A program made the translations under genes and the position numbers. Below are positions 1 through 7,631 of a stretch of DNA of 64,000 nt, piece after piece (the stretch's first letter is position 1; the number at the start of each line of letters is the position of its first letter). This stretch comes from JBEKTW01 sp049515655. GTDB taxonomy: Bacteria > Bacteroidota > Ignavibacteria > UBA10030 > SZUA-254. The notes under the pieces were generated by a model. The model worked only from the letters and a program-made list of their open reading frames with translations. It made no database searches and had not been told where the DNA came from. The stretch is taken from the NCBI GenBank assembly GCA_049515655.1, contig JBEKTW010000007.1:62001-126000 (forward strand). Reading direction: 5' to 3'.

Positions 1-495
1 GGCCTGATGGTGGAAGGAATTGACGTCCCCTTCATGGATTCCAGAAATCTGCGCAAGAAGACTGTCATGCTCGATGCTCACCTTGTGCCGTTGCTCAACC
101 TCGTCCCGCCCCTGATGGATTGTGAAGCCCATTTCGCCAAGGTCTTGGATGAGGGATCCACCGAAGTGAACATTTGCCACCTGCAAACCCCTGCATATTC
201 CTAACACCGGGATTTGGGACTCCAGCGCACAATCGATCGTCGCCCGTTCAAAATCATCGCGCTGACGGTCAACACGTCCAAGTTTAGGATGTCTCGGGTC
301 GATGCTATAGAGGGAGGGATCAACATCCCCGCCGCCTGTGAGCAGCAAGCCATTGCAGTTTCTCAACTCTTGAAGATTATCGTCCTTGTATGAGAGTATC
401 GTCCATCGTATTGACGCATTTCCCCGTCGCAGCCAGTCGATATACTGCTGAAATTTATGCTCGGAACCCATATTATCGGTGACACCAATGACCAT
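1..495 (-). CDS. Class-I glutamine amidotransferase / peptidase C26-like protein, 3' end cut by window edge
   Basis: Reading the minus strand from the ATG at 495 gives an open frame of 165 codons that runs off the left edge. It begins MVIGVTDNMG and contains LLLTGGGDVDPSLY (about residues 57-70), the nucleophile elbow GICRGLQ (Cys about residue 103) and, near the edge, NSFHHQA with the expected catalytic His. These are hallmarks of the gamma-glutamyl-gamma-aminobutyrate hydrolase (PuuD-like) branch of class-I amidotransferases, which cleave a gamma-glutamyl amide with a Cys-His-Glu triad; the Glu would lie beyond the window. The start is one base after the lpxK stop (TAATATG), so the two are probably translationally coupled. 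The true substrate cannot be told from the fragment. Confidence 0.85.
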   Translation of the reverse strand, partial: MVIGVTDNMGSEHKFQQYIDWLRRGNASIRWTILSYKDDNLQELRNCNGLLLTGGGDVDPSLYSIDPRHPKLGRVDRQRDDFERATIDCALESQIPVLGICRGLQVANVHFGGSLIQDLGEMGFTIHQGRDEVEQRHKVSIEHDSLLAQISGIHEGDVNSFHHQA

Positions 496-496
496 A

Positions 497-1543
497 TTAA
501 TTCTGCTGTGCAATCCTGTCCAGAAGCTCGTGAAATTCAGATTCTTTGTCGACAACCCTCGCTTCGATTTCAAGATACCACATGGGATAGGATGTAAGAT
601 CTTCCGCTTGTTCATTGGAGAGCAAGCGGGCGGAATCCTTTTCCGTCGTCATGATGAAATCCGGTCGATGCCGTTTGAAAGAGTTCTGAATATTTCGTAC
701 GTCCGACCTTGTATATCGGTGGTGGTCGCCAAACCTTATGAATTCTGCAACGTTTAAACCAATCGACACGAGGGTGTCTTTGAACGACTCCGGTCTGGCG
801 ATGGCACAGAAGGCCACACAGGATTTTCCTCTCACCTGGTTCAGATCCGATGAATTCTCTTCGCCGACCCGGTGCATTCGCTTTGGAACAAATTCAACGT
901 TTAGTTGTAGGGCATCTGGGTTACCGAACGGCAATTGCGGCATAACGCTCGAAGGCCGAGAAAACGCGAGCACCTGCGCTCGTTTAAGTGCACTCAATGG
1001 TTCACGACGTCTTCCCGCAGGCAGCATAGGTATAGTCGGCAGTGGTTCCCGACCATCGACCATCACGATGTCGAGATTTCTTGCGAGTGCGCGATGCTGA
1101 AATCCATCGTCCAGGAGGATGATATCGGCTCCATGCCGGGCCGCCGCTTGTTCTGCGGCCCGCGCCCGTTTGCGATCGACGAGCACCGCCACCTGAGAAA
1201 ATTTTCTTGCAATCTGATACGGCTCATCGCCGAGCATCGCCGCGTTACCACGGTCGGCATCATTTCCGGCCACGGAAACCGATCCGTGTGATTTTCGTTT
1301 ATATCCCCGACTCAACACTGCGATCTTTTTGTCCTTCGCTAAGAAGTATCTGACCAAATATTCAACAAAGGGCGTCTTTCCTGTTCCGCCGACCGTGATA
1401 TTGCCCACGGAAATCACCGGGACGCGGACATGGTGAACGCGAAAGAAGCCGGCATCATAACAAACATTGCGCGACCATACGACGAACCCGTACAACCACG
1501 ACAACGGCAGCGCGCATAATTGCCAGGCTTTCGCAGAACGCAT
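497..1543 (-). CDS. lpxK: Tetraacyldisaccharide 4'-kinase LpxK
   Basis: The 348-residue product matches LpxK, the inner-membrane kinase that phosphorylates the 4' position of the lipid A disaccharide using ATP. Visible features are a hydrophobic N-terminal segment, the P-loop GNITVGGTGKTP (residues 47-58), GDEPYQ (105-110) and the family motif DDGFQHR (145-151). Length is normal for the family. The ATG overlaps the lpxB stop by one base (TAATG), so the two consecutive lipid A enzymes are coupled in one operon with lpxB upstream. Confidence 0.95.
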   Translation of the reverse strand: MRSAKAWQLCALPLSWLYGFVVWSRNVCYDAGFFRVHHVRVPVISVGNITVGGTGKTPFVEYLVRYFLAKDKKIAVLSRGYKRKSHGSVSVAGNDADRGNAAMLGDEPYQIARKFSQVAVLVDRKRARAAEQAAARHGADIILLDDGFQHRALARNLDIVMVDGREPLPTIPMLPAGRRREPLSALKRAQVLAFSRPSSVMPQLPFGNPDALQLNVEFVPKRMHRVGEENSSDLNQVRGKSCVAFCAIARPESFKDTLVSIGLNVAEFIRFGDHHRYTRSDVRNIQNSFKRHRPDFIMTTEKDSARLLSNEQAEDLTSYPMWYLEIEARVVDKESEFHELLDRIAQQN

Positions 1544-2685
1544 TATTCCGTCGCACCCTGACTTCGTTCAGCCATTGAGAGAATCGTCTCGGCGACCCGG
1601 GCAGACGCGCCAGGGGTTCCGAGTCGTTGCCGCACGTCGGCGAGGTTGTCAGAGATTTCCCGGCTCCGCGCTTTATCCACTAGGAGCTCTGCCGCGGCAG
1701 AAGCAAGGCGACGGGGCTTCAACCTGTATTGGATAAGCTCGGGTGCGACCTGCCGGCCGGCGACTATATTCACCAACCCGATAGTATTTATGCGAACAAA
1801 CATGCGCCCGAGGAGGTACGTGAGCCATGAGGTCTTGTACACGACAATCATCGGCGTTCGAAAACACGCGGTTTCGAGCGTCGCCGTTCCGGACGTGACG
1901 AGCGCTACATCGGAATTTGCCATGGCGTCGTAGGTCGCGTTGAAAATGAGTTGTACCGGAAAATCGTCTCTCAAAAAGGATTTGATGTAATCTGCGTCAA
2001 GCACCGGCGCGACACCGACGACAGTCTGGGTATCTAATTCAGCATACAATAGTCTGGCGGCTCCGAGCATGACGGGGAAAATCCGTTCAATTTCCTGTTT
2101 TCGGCTGCCGGGGAACAGGCCGACCGTGAGCTTCTCTCGCCGGAGCGAGTACCGCTTGCAAAAGGCATCGCGGCTCTGCGGTTCATACAATTCCTCGAGC
2201 AACGGATGTCCGACAAATTCCGCGTCGATTCCTTTTTTCTCGTAGATCTCTTTTTCGAACGGAAACACAACCAGCATCTTATCGATCACACCCTTCATTT
2301 TTCTGACGCGACCTGGATTCCACGCCCACACCTGCGGGCTAATGTAGTATACGATCTTTATGTTGTGCCGGCGCGCGAGGTCGGCAAACCGCAAGTTGAA
2401 CCCCGGGTAATCAATGAGCACAAGGACGTCGGGCCGCCGCAGGGTGAGCAGCGCCCCGAGGGTTCTCTCGACGGACCGGAGCAGCGGCAGGTGCTGGATT
2501 ACTTCCCAGAAGCCCATCACTGCGAGCTCGCGAACGTTGTACACTAGCCGCATGCCCTCGCGCTGCATCTTGTCGCCGCCAATGCCAAAGATATCGATGT
2601 CGGGTCGACGCCGCCGTAATTCCCGGACGACGCCCGCCCCGTGCAAGTCACCGGACGCTTCCCCTGCGATTATCATAATTCGCAT
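1543..2685 (-). CDS. lpxB: Lipid-A-disaccharide synthase LpxB
   Basis: The 380-residue protein is a GT19 glycosyltransferase that joins UDP-diacylglucosamine and lipid X to make the lipid A disaccharide at the inner membrane. It shows AGEASGDLHG (7-16), IDYPGFNLR (91-99), YYISPQVWAW (113-122), FPGSRKQEI (191-199) and TSGTATLE (264-271), all typical of LpxB. It lies 3 bases after the upstream methyltransferase-like gene and overlaps lpxK by one base. Its presence shows that the organism builds lipid A and therefore has an outer membrane. Confidence 0.96.
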   Translation of the reverse strand: MRIMIIAGEASGDLHGAGVVRELRRRRPDIDIFGIGGDKMQREGMRLVYNVRELAVMGFWEVIQHLPLLRSVERTLGALLTLRRPDVLVLIDYPGFNLRFADLARRHNIKIVYYISPQVWAWNPGRVRKMKGVIDKMLVVFPFEKEIYEKKGIDAEFVGHPLLEELYEPQSRDAFCKRYSLRREKLTVGLFPGSRKQEIERIFPVMLGAARLLYAELDTQTVVGVAPVLDADYIKSFLRDDFPVQLIFNATYDAMANSDVALVTSGTATLETACFRTPMIVVYKTSWLTYLLGRMFVRINTIGLVNIVAGRQVAPELIQYRLKPRRLASAAAELLVDKARSREISDNLADVRQRLGTPGASARVAETILSMAERSQGATE

Positions 2686-2688
2686 GAG

Positions 2689-3270
2689 TTATCCCCGGAT
2701 GCACCACAGTGCAATCACCACCGCCGTCAGCAACGTGATCGCCTGCAGTGTGCGTTTCTCCGAGATGAACCCACGCCTCCAATCGATCTCCGGCTGAGGG
2801 TTGTTTTCAGCCGTGTATTTTTTTAGCGTCGGAACGAATTTTGGTACCGACCGGCAGTACCGTGCATATTCACCCTCGAACTTGACTGCAAGATGTTGCT
2901 CTTCGAGACTGACGATCATACAGTATTCCCAGGTAAAGAACACGAGAGCCAAAACCGGCAGCCAGGGAAACAACGCGAACGACATGATGCCGAAACCGAC
3001 ATACACGATAATGTTGCCGAGGTAGAGTGGATTCCGCACGTAGGCAAACGGTCCCGTCGTAATGAGGAATGTGCCACCGACACGGTCGGTCGTGCGTGTT
3101 TCACTGCCTGCAATGGCGACACCCCATAACCTCAGGAACTCTCCGGCGAGAACAGCCGCCAATCCGGCAACAATGCTCTTCAACGACGGCTCCGCAAAAA
3201 TCACCATCACGAGGAGAAACGGAAAAGGGATGTAACTTCGATACTGAAATAGTCGTTCACGAATGTCCAT
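2689..3270 (-). CDS. Isoprenylcysteine carboxyl methyltransferase (ICMT/PEMT)-family membrane protein
   Basis: This 193-residue protein has about four to five hydrophobic segments and the signature GPFAYVRNPLYLGNI (73-87), followed by an EE-x2-L-x3-FEGEY-x2-Y...VPKF block. Both are characteristic of the ICMT/phospholipid-methyltransferase superfamily, whose members transfer methyl groups from S-adenosylmethionine to membrane-associated substrates. The bacterial homologues mostly lack a known substrate. Placement directly before lpxB suggests an envelope or lipid role, but that is inference. The C-terminus carries an extra hydrophobic helix. Confidence 0.85.
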   Translation of the reverse strand: MDIRERLFQYRSYIPFPFLLVMVIFAEPSLKSIVAGLAAVLAGEFLRLWGVAIAGSETRTTDRVGGTFLITTGPFAYVRNPLYLGNIIVYVGFGIMSFALFPWLPVLALVFFTWEYCMIVSLEEQHLAVKFEGEYARYCRSVPKFVPTLKKYTAENNPQPEIDWRRGFISEKRTLQAITLLTAVVIALWCIRG

Positions 3271-3282
3271 AGTGCCACGACA

Positions 3283-4056
3283 TTATTCACCCATGAAAAC
3301 TTCGCGGCGTGCAAGCTCAGCCCGACGTCGCTTTCGGAAACCGAGGCGATTCGCATGAGTTCCATGAGCGGCGAGCAACTCCTCGAAACGTTGCCTGATT
3401 TCGCCAAATGTCCGGTACTCGAAATACGGGATATTCTCCTGACGACAGTGCTTCAACAATTCATCCTTAGCGAACACGATATCGGCATACCGCGCCGGGC
3501 ATCGGTCGGAATATCCTTCGCCGATGTAGACGAGCACGTCGTCATCGCCCGTGAGACTAAGCATATGATTGCGTTTACAGCAGGCGCATCGGTCGCAGAC
3601 TTCGTCCGTGTGGGGAAACGACGGAACGAGTCGGATATTTGGCGAACCTTCCTCGGGAACCAGGTCGAGCGTGTTTGCAAAAAATGGAACATGACCGAGA
3701 CTGTGACGCTTGAGTATCCGTTGAATGTAGTAGTCCATTCCATCGCTCACGATCGTGCATGTAAAACCTTTCGCACGGCAAAAATCGATGAATGAAGCAA
3801 ACGCTGAGTCAATTTCCCGGGAATCGAGAAACGCATCCAGGTCGGTCTTGTCGACCAGACCGCACGCATTCGACTCACGACGAAAACACTCTATCGCCGA
3901 AAGCCTTTCTTCACGGTAGAGTCGAATGAATTCCAGACACTTCTTGCCTCCGAACGTCTCAAACAGGGCGTCGCCAACGTCTTCATGGGTGATGGTGCCG
4001 TCGAAATCAATGAAGATCTTGATCTTTGACGGGGATGTCGTTGTTCCATGGTTCAA
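3283..4056 (-). CDS. HAD-IB phosphatase, MtnX-like
   Basis: The 257-residue protein carries the HAD motifs in order: IDFDGTIT (16-23, with nucleophile and general acid Asp), VSDG (103-106) and IGEGYSD (178-184). Between motifs II and III there is a cysteine cluster, CDRCACC (154-160), as in MtnX-like phosphatases of the methionine salvage pathway (2-hydroxy-3-keto-5-methylthiopentenyl-1-phosphate phosphatase). No other methionine salvage gene is in the window, so the substrate is uncertain. It begins two bases after the smc stop, in the same operon. The basic tail (GFRKRRRAELARR) is atypical. Confidence 0.82.
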   Translation of the reverse strand: MNHGTTTSPSKIKIFIDFDGTITHEDVGDALFETFGGKKCLEFIRLYREERLSAIECFRRESNACGLVDKTDLDAFLDSREIDSAFASFIDFCRAKGFTCTIVSDGMDYYIQRILKRHSLGHVPFFANTLDLVPEEGSPNIRLVPSFPHTDEVCDRCACCKRNHMLSLTGDDDVLVYIGEGYSDRCPARYADIVFAKDELLKHCRQENIPYFEYRTFGEIRQRFEELLAAHGTHANRLGFRKRRRAELARREVFMGE

Positions 4057-4058
4057 CG

Positions 4059-7000
4059 CTACAACCCGCTGGTGACTGTCGCAGACTGGACGCGGGCTTC
4101 TTCGTTGAAGCGAACGGTGACGATTTTGGACACACCCTCTTCTTCCATCGTGACACCGTACAATGCCTGGGCCGATTCCATCGTCCGCTTATTGTGGGTG
4201 ACGACGATAAACTGCGTGTTATTTGAAAACTTTTTCAGAATCCGCGTGAACCGATCAATGTTTGAATCGTCGAGCGGCGCGTCCACTTCGTCGAGGATGC
4301 AAAATGGGCTCGGTTTGACGAGGTAGATCGCGAAGAGCAACGCAATCGCCGTCAGTGTTTTTTCGCCGCCCGAGAGAAGGTCGATCGAGGTGGGGCGTTT
4401 GCCCCGCGGTTTGGCGATGATCTCAATGTTTGCTTCGAGCGGGTCGACGCCTTCTTCGAGTTTCAGATCGCATTCGTCGCCTTCCTGGAACAATTCTTTG
4501 AAAGTTTTAATGAAGTTCTCACGAATTTTTGTGAATGTCTCCAAAAATTTCCTTTGTGCGGTGTTGTTGATTTCCTCGATGGTGTTGAGGAGCGTTTTTT
4601 CCGCCTCGATGAGGTCGTCGCGCTGCTGCGTCAGAAACGTGTAGCGTTCGCTTTCCGATTTGAATTCATCGAACGCGGCAAAATTGATGGCGCCGAGCGT
4701 ACGGATTCGTTCCTCAAGGCTCTTCACTTCATCGCGCAACTGGGCGAAGTCGACCCATTCATCTTCGGCGTATGTCTTGAGCTGAAGGTCGATTTTAAAT
4801 TCCTCCATTGCCCGCAGTTTCAGATGCTCCATGTTCGACTTCAGTTCCGAAATCTTCATCTCGAGATCGTGAACCGCGGAGAGGGACGAATCATGCATCC
4901 TTCTTTCGTCCTTGATCGTTAACTCTATGCGATGGAGATCATTGCGCTTGGTCGTGTACCCGTTCTCGATTTCCTGTCTTCGCTGCTCTTGTGTATCGAA
5001 TTCGTTTTGAAGTGCGCCTAATTCTCTCGTCTGCGTTTCAACGTCGGCGCTCAGGCGTGAGATTTCTTCGCTTGCCCATGTGATTTCTTCGTCGCGGCGG
5101 GCGAGAGTAGTGTGGATGTCCGATAGCGTGGCAACGGCCCGCTCAATATCGCGCTCGGTGTTGCGCGCATCGCTCTGCGATCTCACTACTTTGATTTCAA
5201 GCTCGTTGACGACCTTCGTCTTTTCCGTCAGATGGAATTCCGCCGCTTCCAGCTGGTGAACGGCGACGGCGGACTGAGCGTCGGAGTCTGATTTGCGTTG
5301 CTCAAGTCCGCGCAGCTCAAGCACAACAGCGGAGTGCTCGTGCTGAAGTCCTTCAACCTCATTCTCGAGAATTCCCTTTTCCTGGAGGTTACGGTCGATA
5401 CCGTCCTGTGCGCGCTTCTTCTCGAATTCTACCTGAGCGATCCGCATTTCTATCGTGGTCATTTCTTTCTCGATAGCTTTAACGGCAGCCACGTAGGGTT
5501 GCATGTCGCGGGCATCGTACGTTTGGACGGCCGTGGTGTATTGCGCGTTAAGAGTGTTGAGTTCGCTTTGCAGCCGCTCGATTTCTTGTTCGATGATCGC
5601 GATCTGATCCTCTTTTCCGATCCAACCGACTTCGTCGGGGCGCTGACCGCCGCCGCGCATCAATCCGGCACTTGTTACCATCTGACCGTCCTGCGTCACG
5701 CAGCAGACCTGCGTCATCGAGCGAAGAATGGCTTCTGCTTCCTGGAGTGTTTTTACGAGAATGATGTCCTTCAGGAGGAACTCGACTAGGTTGCGATACG
5801 GGGCGGGAGCTTCGACGACGGCGGCTGCCCAGGTAAGACCCCGGGCCTTCTTCGAAGAGCGTCGAACTTTCGGAATACGCGGTAGACAAATAAACGTCGC
5901 TTTGCCCTTGTCTTGTTTTCTCAGCTCTTCGATTGCGGCAAACGCGTCTTCCTCTCGTGGAGCAACGAGGAACGAGGCGATTTCGCCCAACACCGATTCG
6001 ACGGCAACGCGATAGAGCTCAGGGACCTTGACGACATCGGCAACGGCAACGAGTTTCTTCTTCTTCCAATTTTCACCGGAGAGGAGGTACTTTGCCGCTT
6101 CCGAAAACCCTTCGTTGCTGACAATCAATCCACGGAGAAAAACGACTTTTTCTTTTCTCCGTTGAATCTCATTCCTCGCCTCGAGAATTTTCTTCTGCAG
6201 TCGGTCGATCTCGTCTTTTAACTGCTTTTTCGAATTCTCCTGCTCGAACATCTGCATTTCCGATTCAACATACCGGCGTCGAAGTTCCCTGTCTTCGTTC
6301 GTCAGTTGCGCGACGAGCTCCTCATTTTTCTGAATGTCGACTTGGTACAACTGGATTTCCTCGGCCGAACGTTCAATCCGCCCTTTCAAATTATCGATCC
6401 GTGCCTTGAGCCGTTCCTGCTCGCCACGCTTCTCGACCGTTGCGTGAGCGAGGCCGAGAAGAGCGTCATTGAGAGATTGTACGCGGGACCGTGTTGTTTC
6501 GACCTGTTTAGCAGCCTCGAGATAGTATTGTTTCGACAGTTCATACAGGGCCTGCGATTCTTGCACCTCGCGTCCAAGCTGTTCCTGCCGCCCCTGCAGG
6601 GCTGCGCGTTCCTGTTCAAGCTTTTCCTTCTGCGCGAAGAGAGCGGTCTTTTCCTGTTCGTACCGCTCGAGGTTGTTTTGGAGAGAAGCCCTGCGCTCTT
6701 TGGCAATCAGGATCTGGTCTTCATGGAAATGGAGTGTTTCTCGTTGTTTTTCGAGGACGGCATTTGCCTCCGATAATTCTCGCTCTGTTTCATTGAGAGC
6801 AGAACGCAATCGATCGAGCTGGTCTTCCTCGAGCTGTAGTGTCTCATCGATCTTGGTTTTGTCGGAAGCAGCAAGCCCATATTTCTGTTCAAGCGGCTGT
6901 AAGCGTGTGTGAATGTACGCGTATTCGCGTTCCAGAAGGTCGACCTGGAGTGTCTTCAACCGTTGGGAGACATCGTTGTACTGTTCTGCCTTTTTTGCCT

Positions 7001-7622
7001 GGCGTTCCAGTGAATTGACGGTTTTCTGAACTTCCTTCACGATGTCGTTGACCCGCACGAGATCCTGCTGAACGCTTTCGAGTTTCCGGATGGCTGCTTT
7101 TCTACGGAACTTGTACTTGGTGACGCCCGCGGCTTCTTCAAAGAGTCTTCTCCGTTCGTCGGTCTTGTCGCTGAGGATCGTCTCCACCATTTTCAGCTCA
7201 ATGACGGAATAAGCATCGGCGCCCATGCCGGTATCCATGAACAGATCCAGGATGTCCTTCAGGCGGCAGGGGACCTTGTTCAGGAGATATTCGCTTTCAC
7301 CCGAGCGGAAGACCCTACGCGTGATGGTCACTTCAGAGTACTCCGTCGGCAGGATGCCCTTGGTGTTTTGTATTGTCAGTGAAACTTCCGCCAGGCCGAG
7401 GGGCTTGCGGCTTTTTGTGCCGTTGAAAATCACGTCTTCCATCGTATCGCTGCGGAGCGTACTGTACCGCTGTTCGCCCAGCGCCCATCGGATCGCGTCG
7501 ACGATATTCGTCTTCCCGCAGCCGTTCGGACCGACAATCGCCGTCACGCCGGCATCGTACTTCAGAATGACGCGCTGCGCGAACGACTTAAATCCGATAA
7601 TTTCAAGATTTGACAGATACAT
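4059..7622 (-). CDS. smc: Chromosome partition protein SMC
   Basis: This 1187-residue protein has the full SMC architecture. The N-terminal ATPase half has Walker A GPNGCGKTN (31-39). A long coiled coil follows, then a hinge at about 510-650, a second coiled coil, and a C-terminal half with the ABC signature LLSGGEKTL (about 1082-1090) and Walker B FCILDEVDAPLDD (about 1106-1118). SMC dimers with ScpAB compact and segregate chromosomes. Length is normal. It is followed closely by the HAD gene and preceded by the GH2-like gene with a 9-bp gap, so the operon mixes chromosome maintenance and envelope functions. Confidence 0.98.
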   Translation of the reverse strand: MYLSNLEIIGFKSFAQRVILKYDAGVTAIVGPNGCGKTNIVDAIRWALGEQRYSTLRSDTMEDVIFNGTKSRKPLGLAEVSLTIQNTKGILPTEYSEVTITRRVFRSGESEYLLNKVPCRLKDILDLFMDTGMGADAYSVIELKMVETILSDKTDERRRLFEEAAGVTKYKFRRKAAIRKLESVQQDLVRVNDIVKEVQKTVNSLERQAKKAEQYNDVSQRLKTLQVDLLEREYAYIHTRLQPLEQKYGLAASDKTKIDETLQLEEDQLDRLRSALNETERELSEANAVLEKQRETLHFHEDQILIAKERRASLQNNLERYEQEKTALFAQKEKLEQERAALQGRQEQLGREVQESQALYELSKQYYLEAAKQVETTRSRVQSLNDALLGLAHATVEKRGEQERLKARIDNLKGRIERSAEEIQLYQVDIQKNEELVAQLTNEDRELRRRYVESEMQMFEQENSKKQLKDEIDRLQKKILEARNEIQRRKEKVVFLRGLIVSNEGFSEAAKYLLSGENWKKKKLVAVADVVKVPELYRVAVESVLGEIASFLVAPREEDAFAAIEELRKQDKGKATFICLPRIPKVRRSSKKARGLTWAAAVVEAPAPYRNLVEFLLKDIILVKTLQEAEAILRSMTQVCCVTQDGQMVTSAGLMRGGGQRPDEVGWIGKEDQIAIIEQEIERLQSELNTLNAQYTTAVQTYDARDMQPYVAAVKAIEKEMTTIEMRIAQVEFEKKRAQDGIDRNLQEKGILENEVEGLQHEHSAVVLELRGLEQRKSDSDAQSAVAVHQLEAAEFHLTEKTKVVNELEIKVVRSQSDARNTERDIERAVATLSDIHTTLARRDEEITWASEEISRLSADVETQTRELGALQNEFDTQEQRRQEIENGYTTKRNDLHRIELTIKDERRMHDSSLSAVHDLEMKISELKSNMEHLKLRAMEEFKIDLQLKTYAEDEWVDFAQLRDEVKSLEERIRTLGAINFAAFDEFKSESERYTFLTQQRDDLIEAEKTLLNTIEEINNTAQRKFLETFTKIRENFIKTFKELFQEGDECDLKLEEGVDPLEANIEIIAKPRGKRPTSIDLLSGGEKTLTAIALLFAIYLVKPSPFCILDEVDAPLDDSNIDRFTRILKKFSNNTQFIVVTHNKRTMESAQALYGVTMEEEGVSKIVTVRFNEEARVQSATVTSGL

Positions 7623-7631
7623 GGCGTTCCT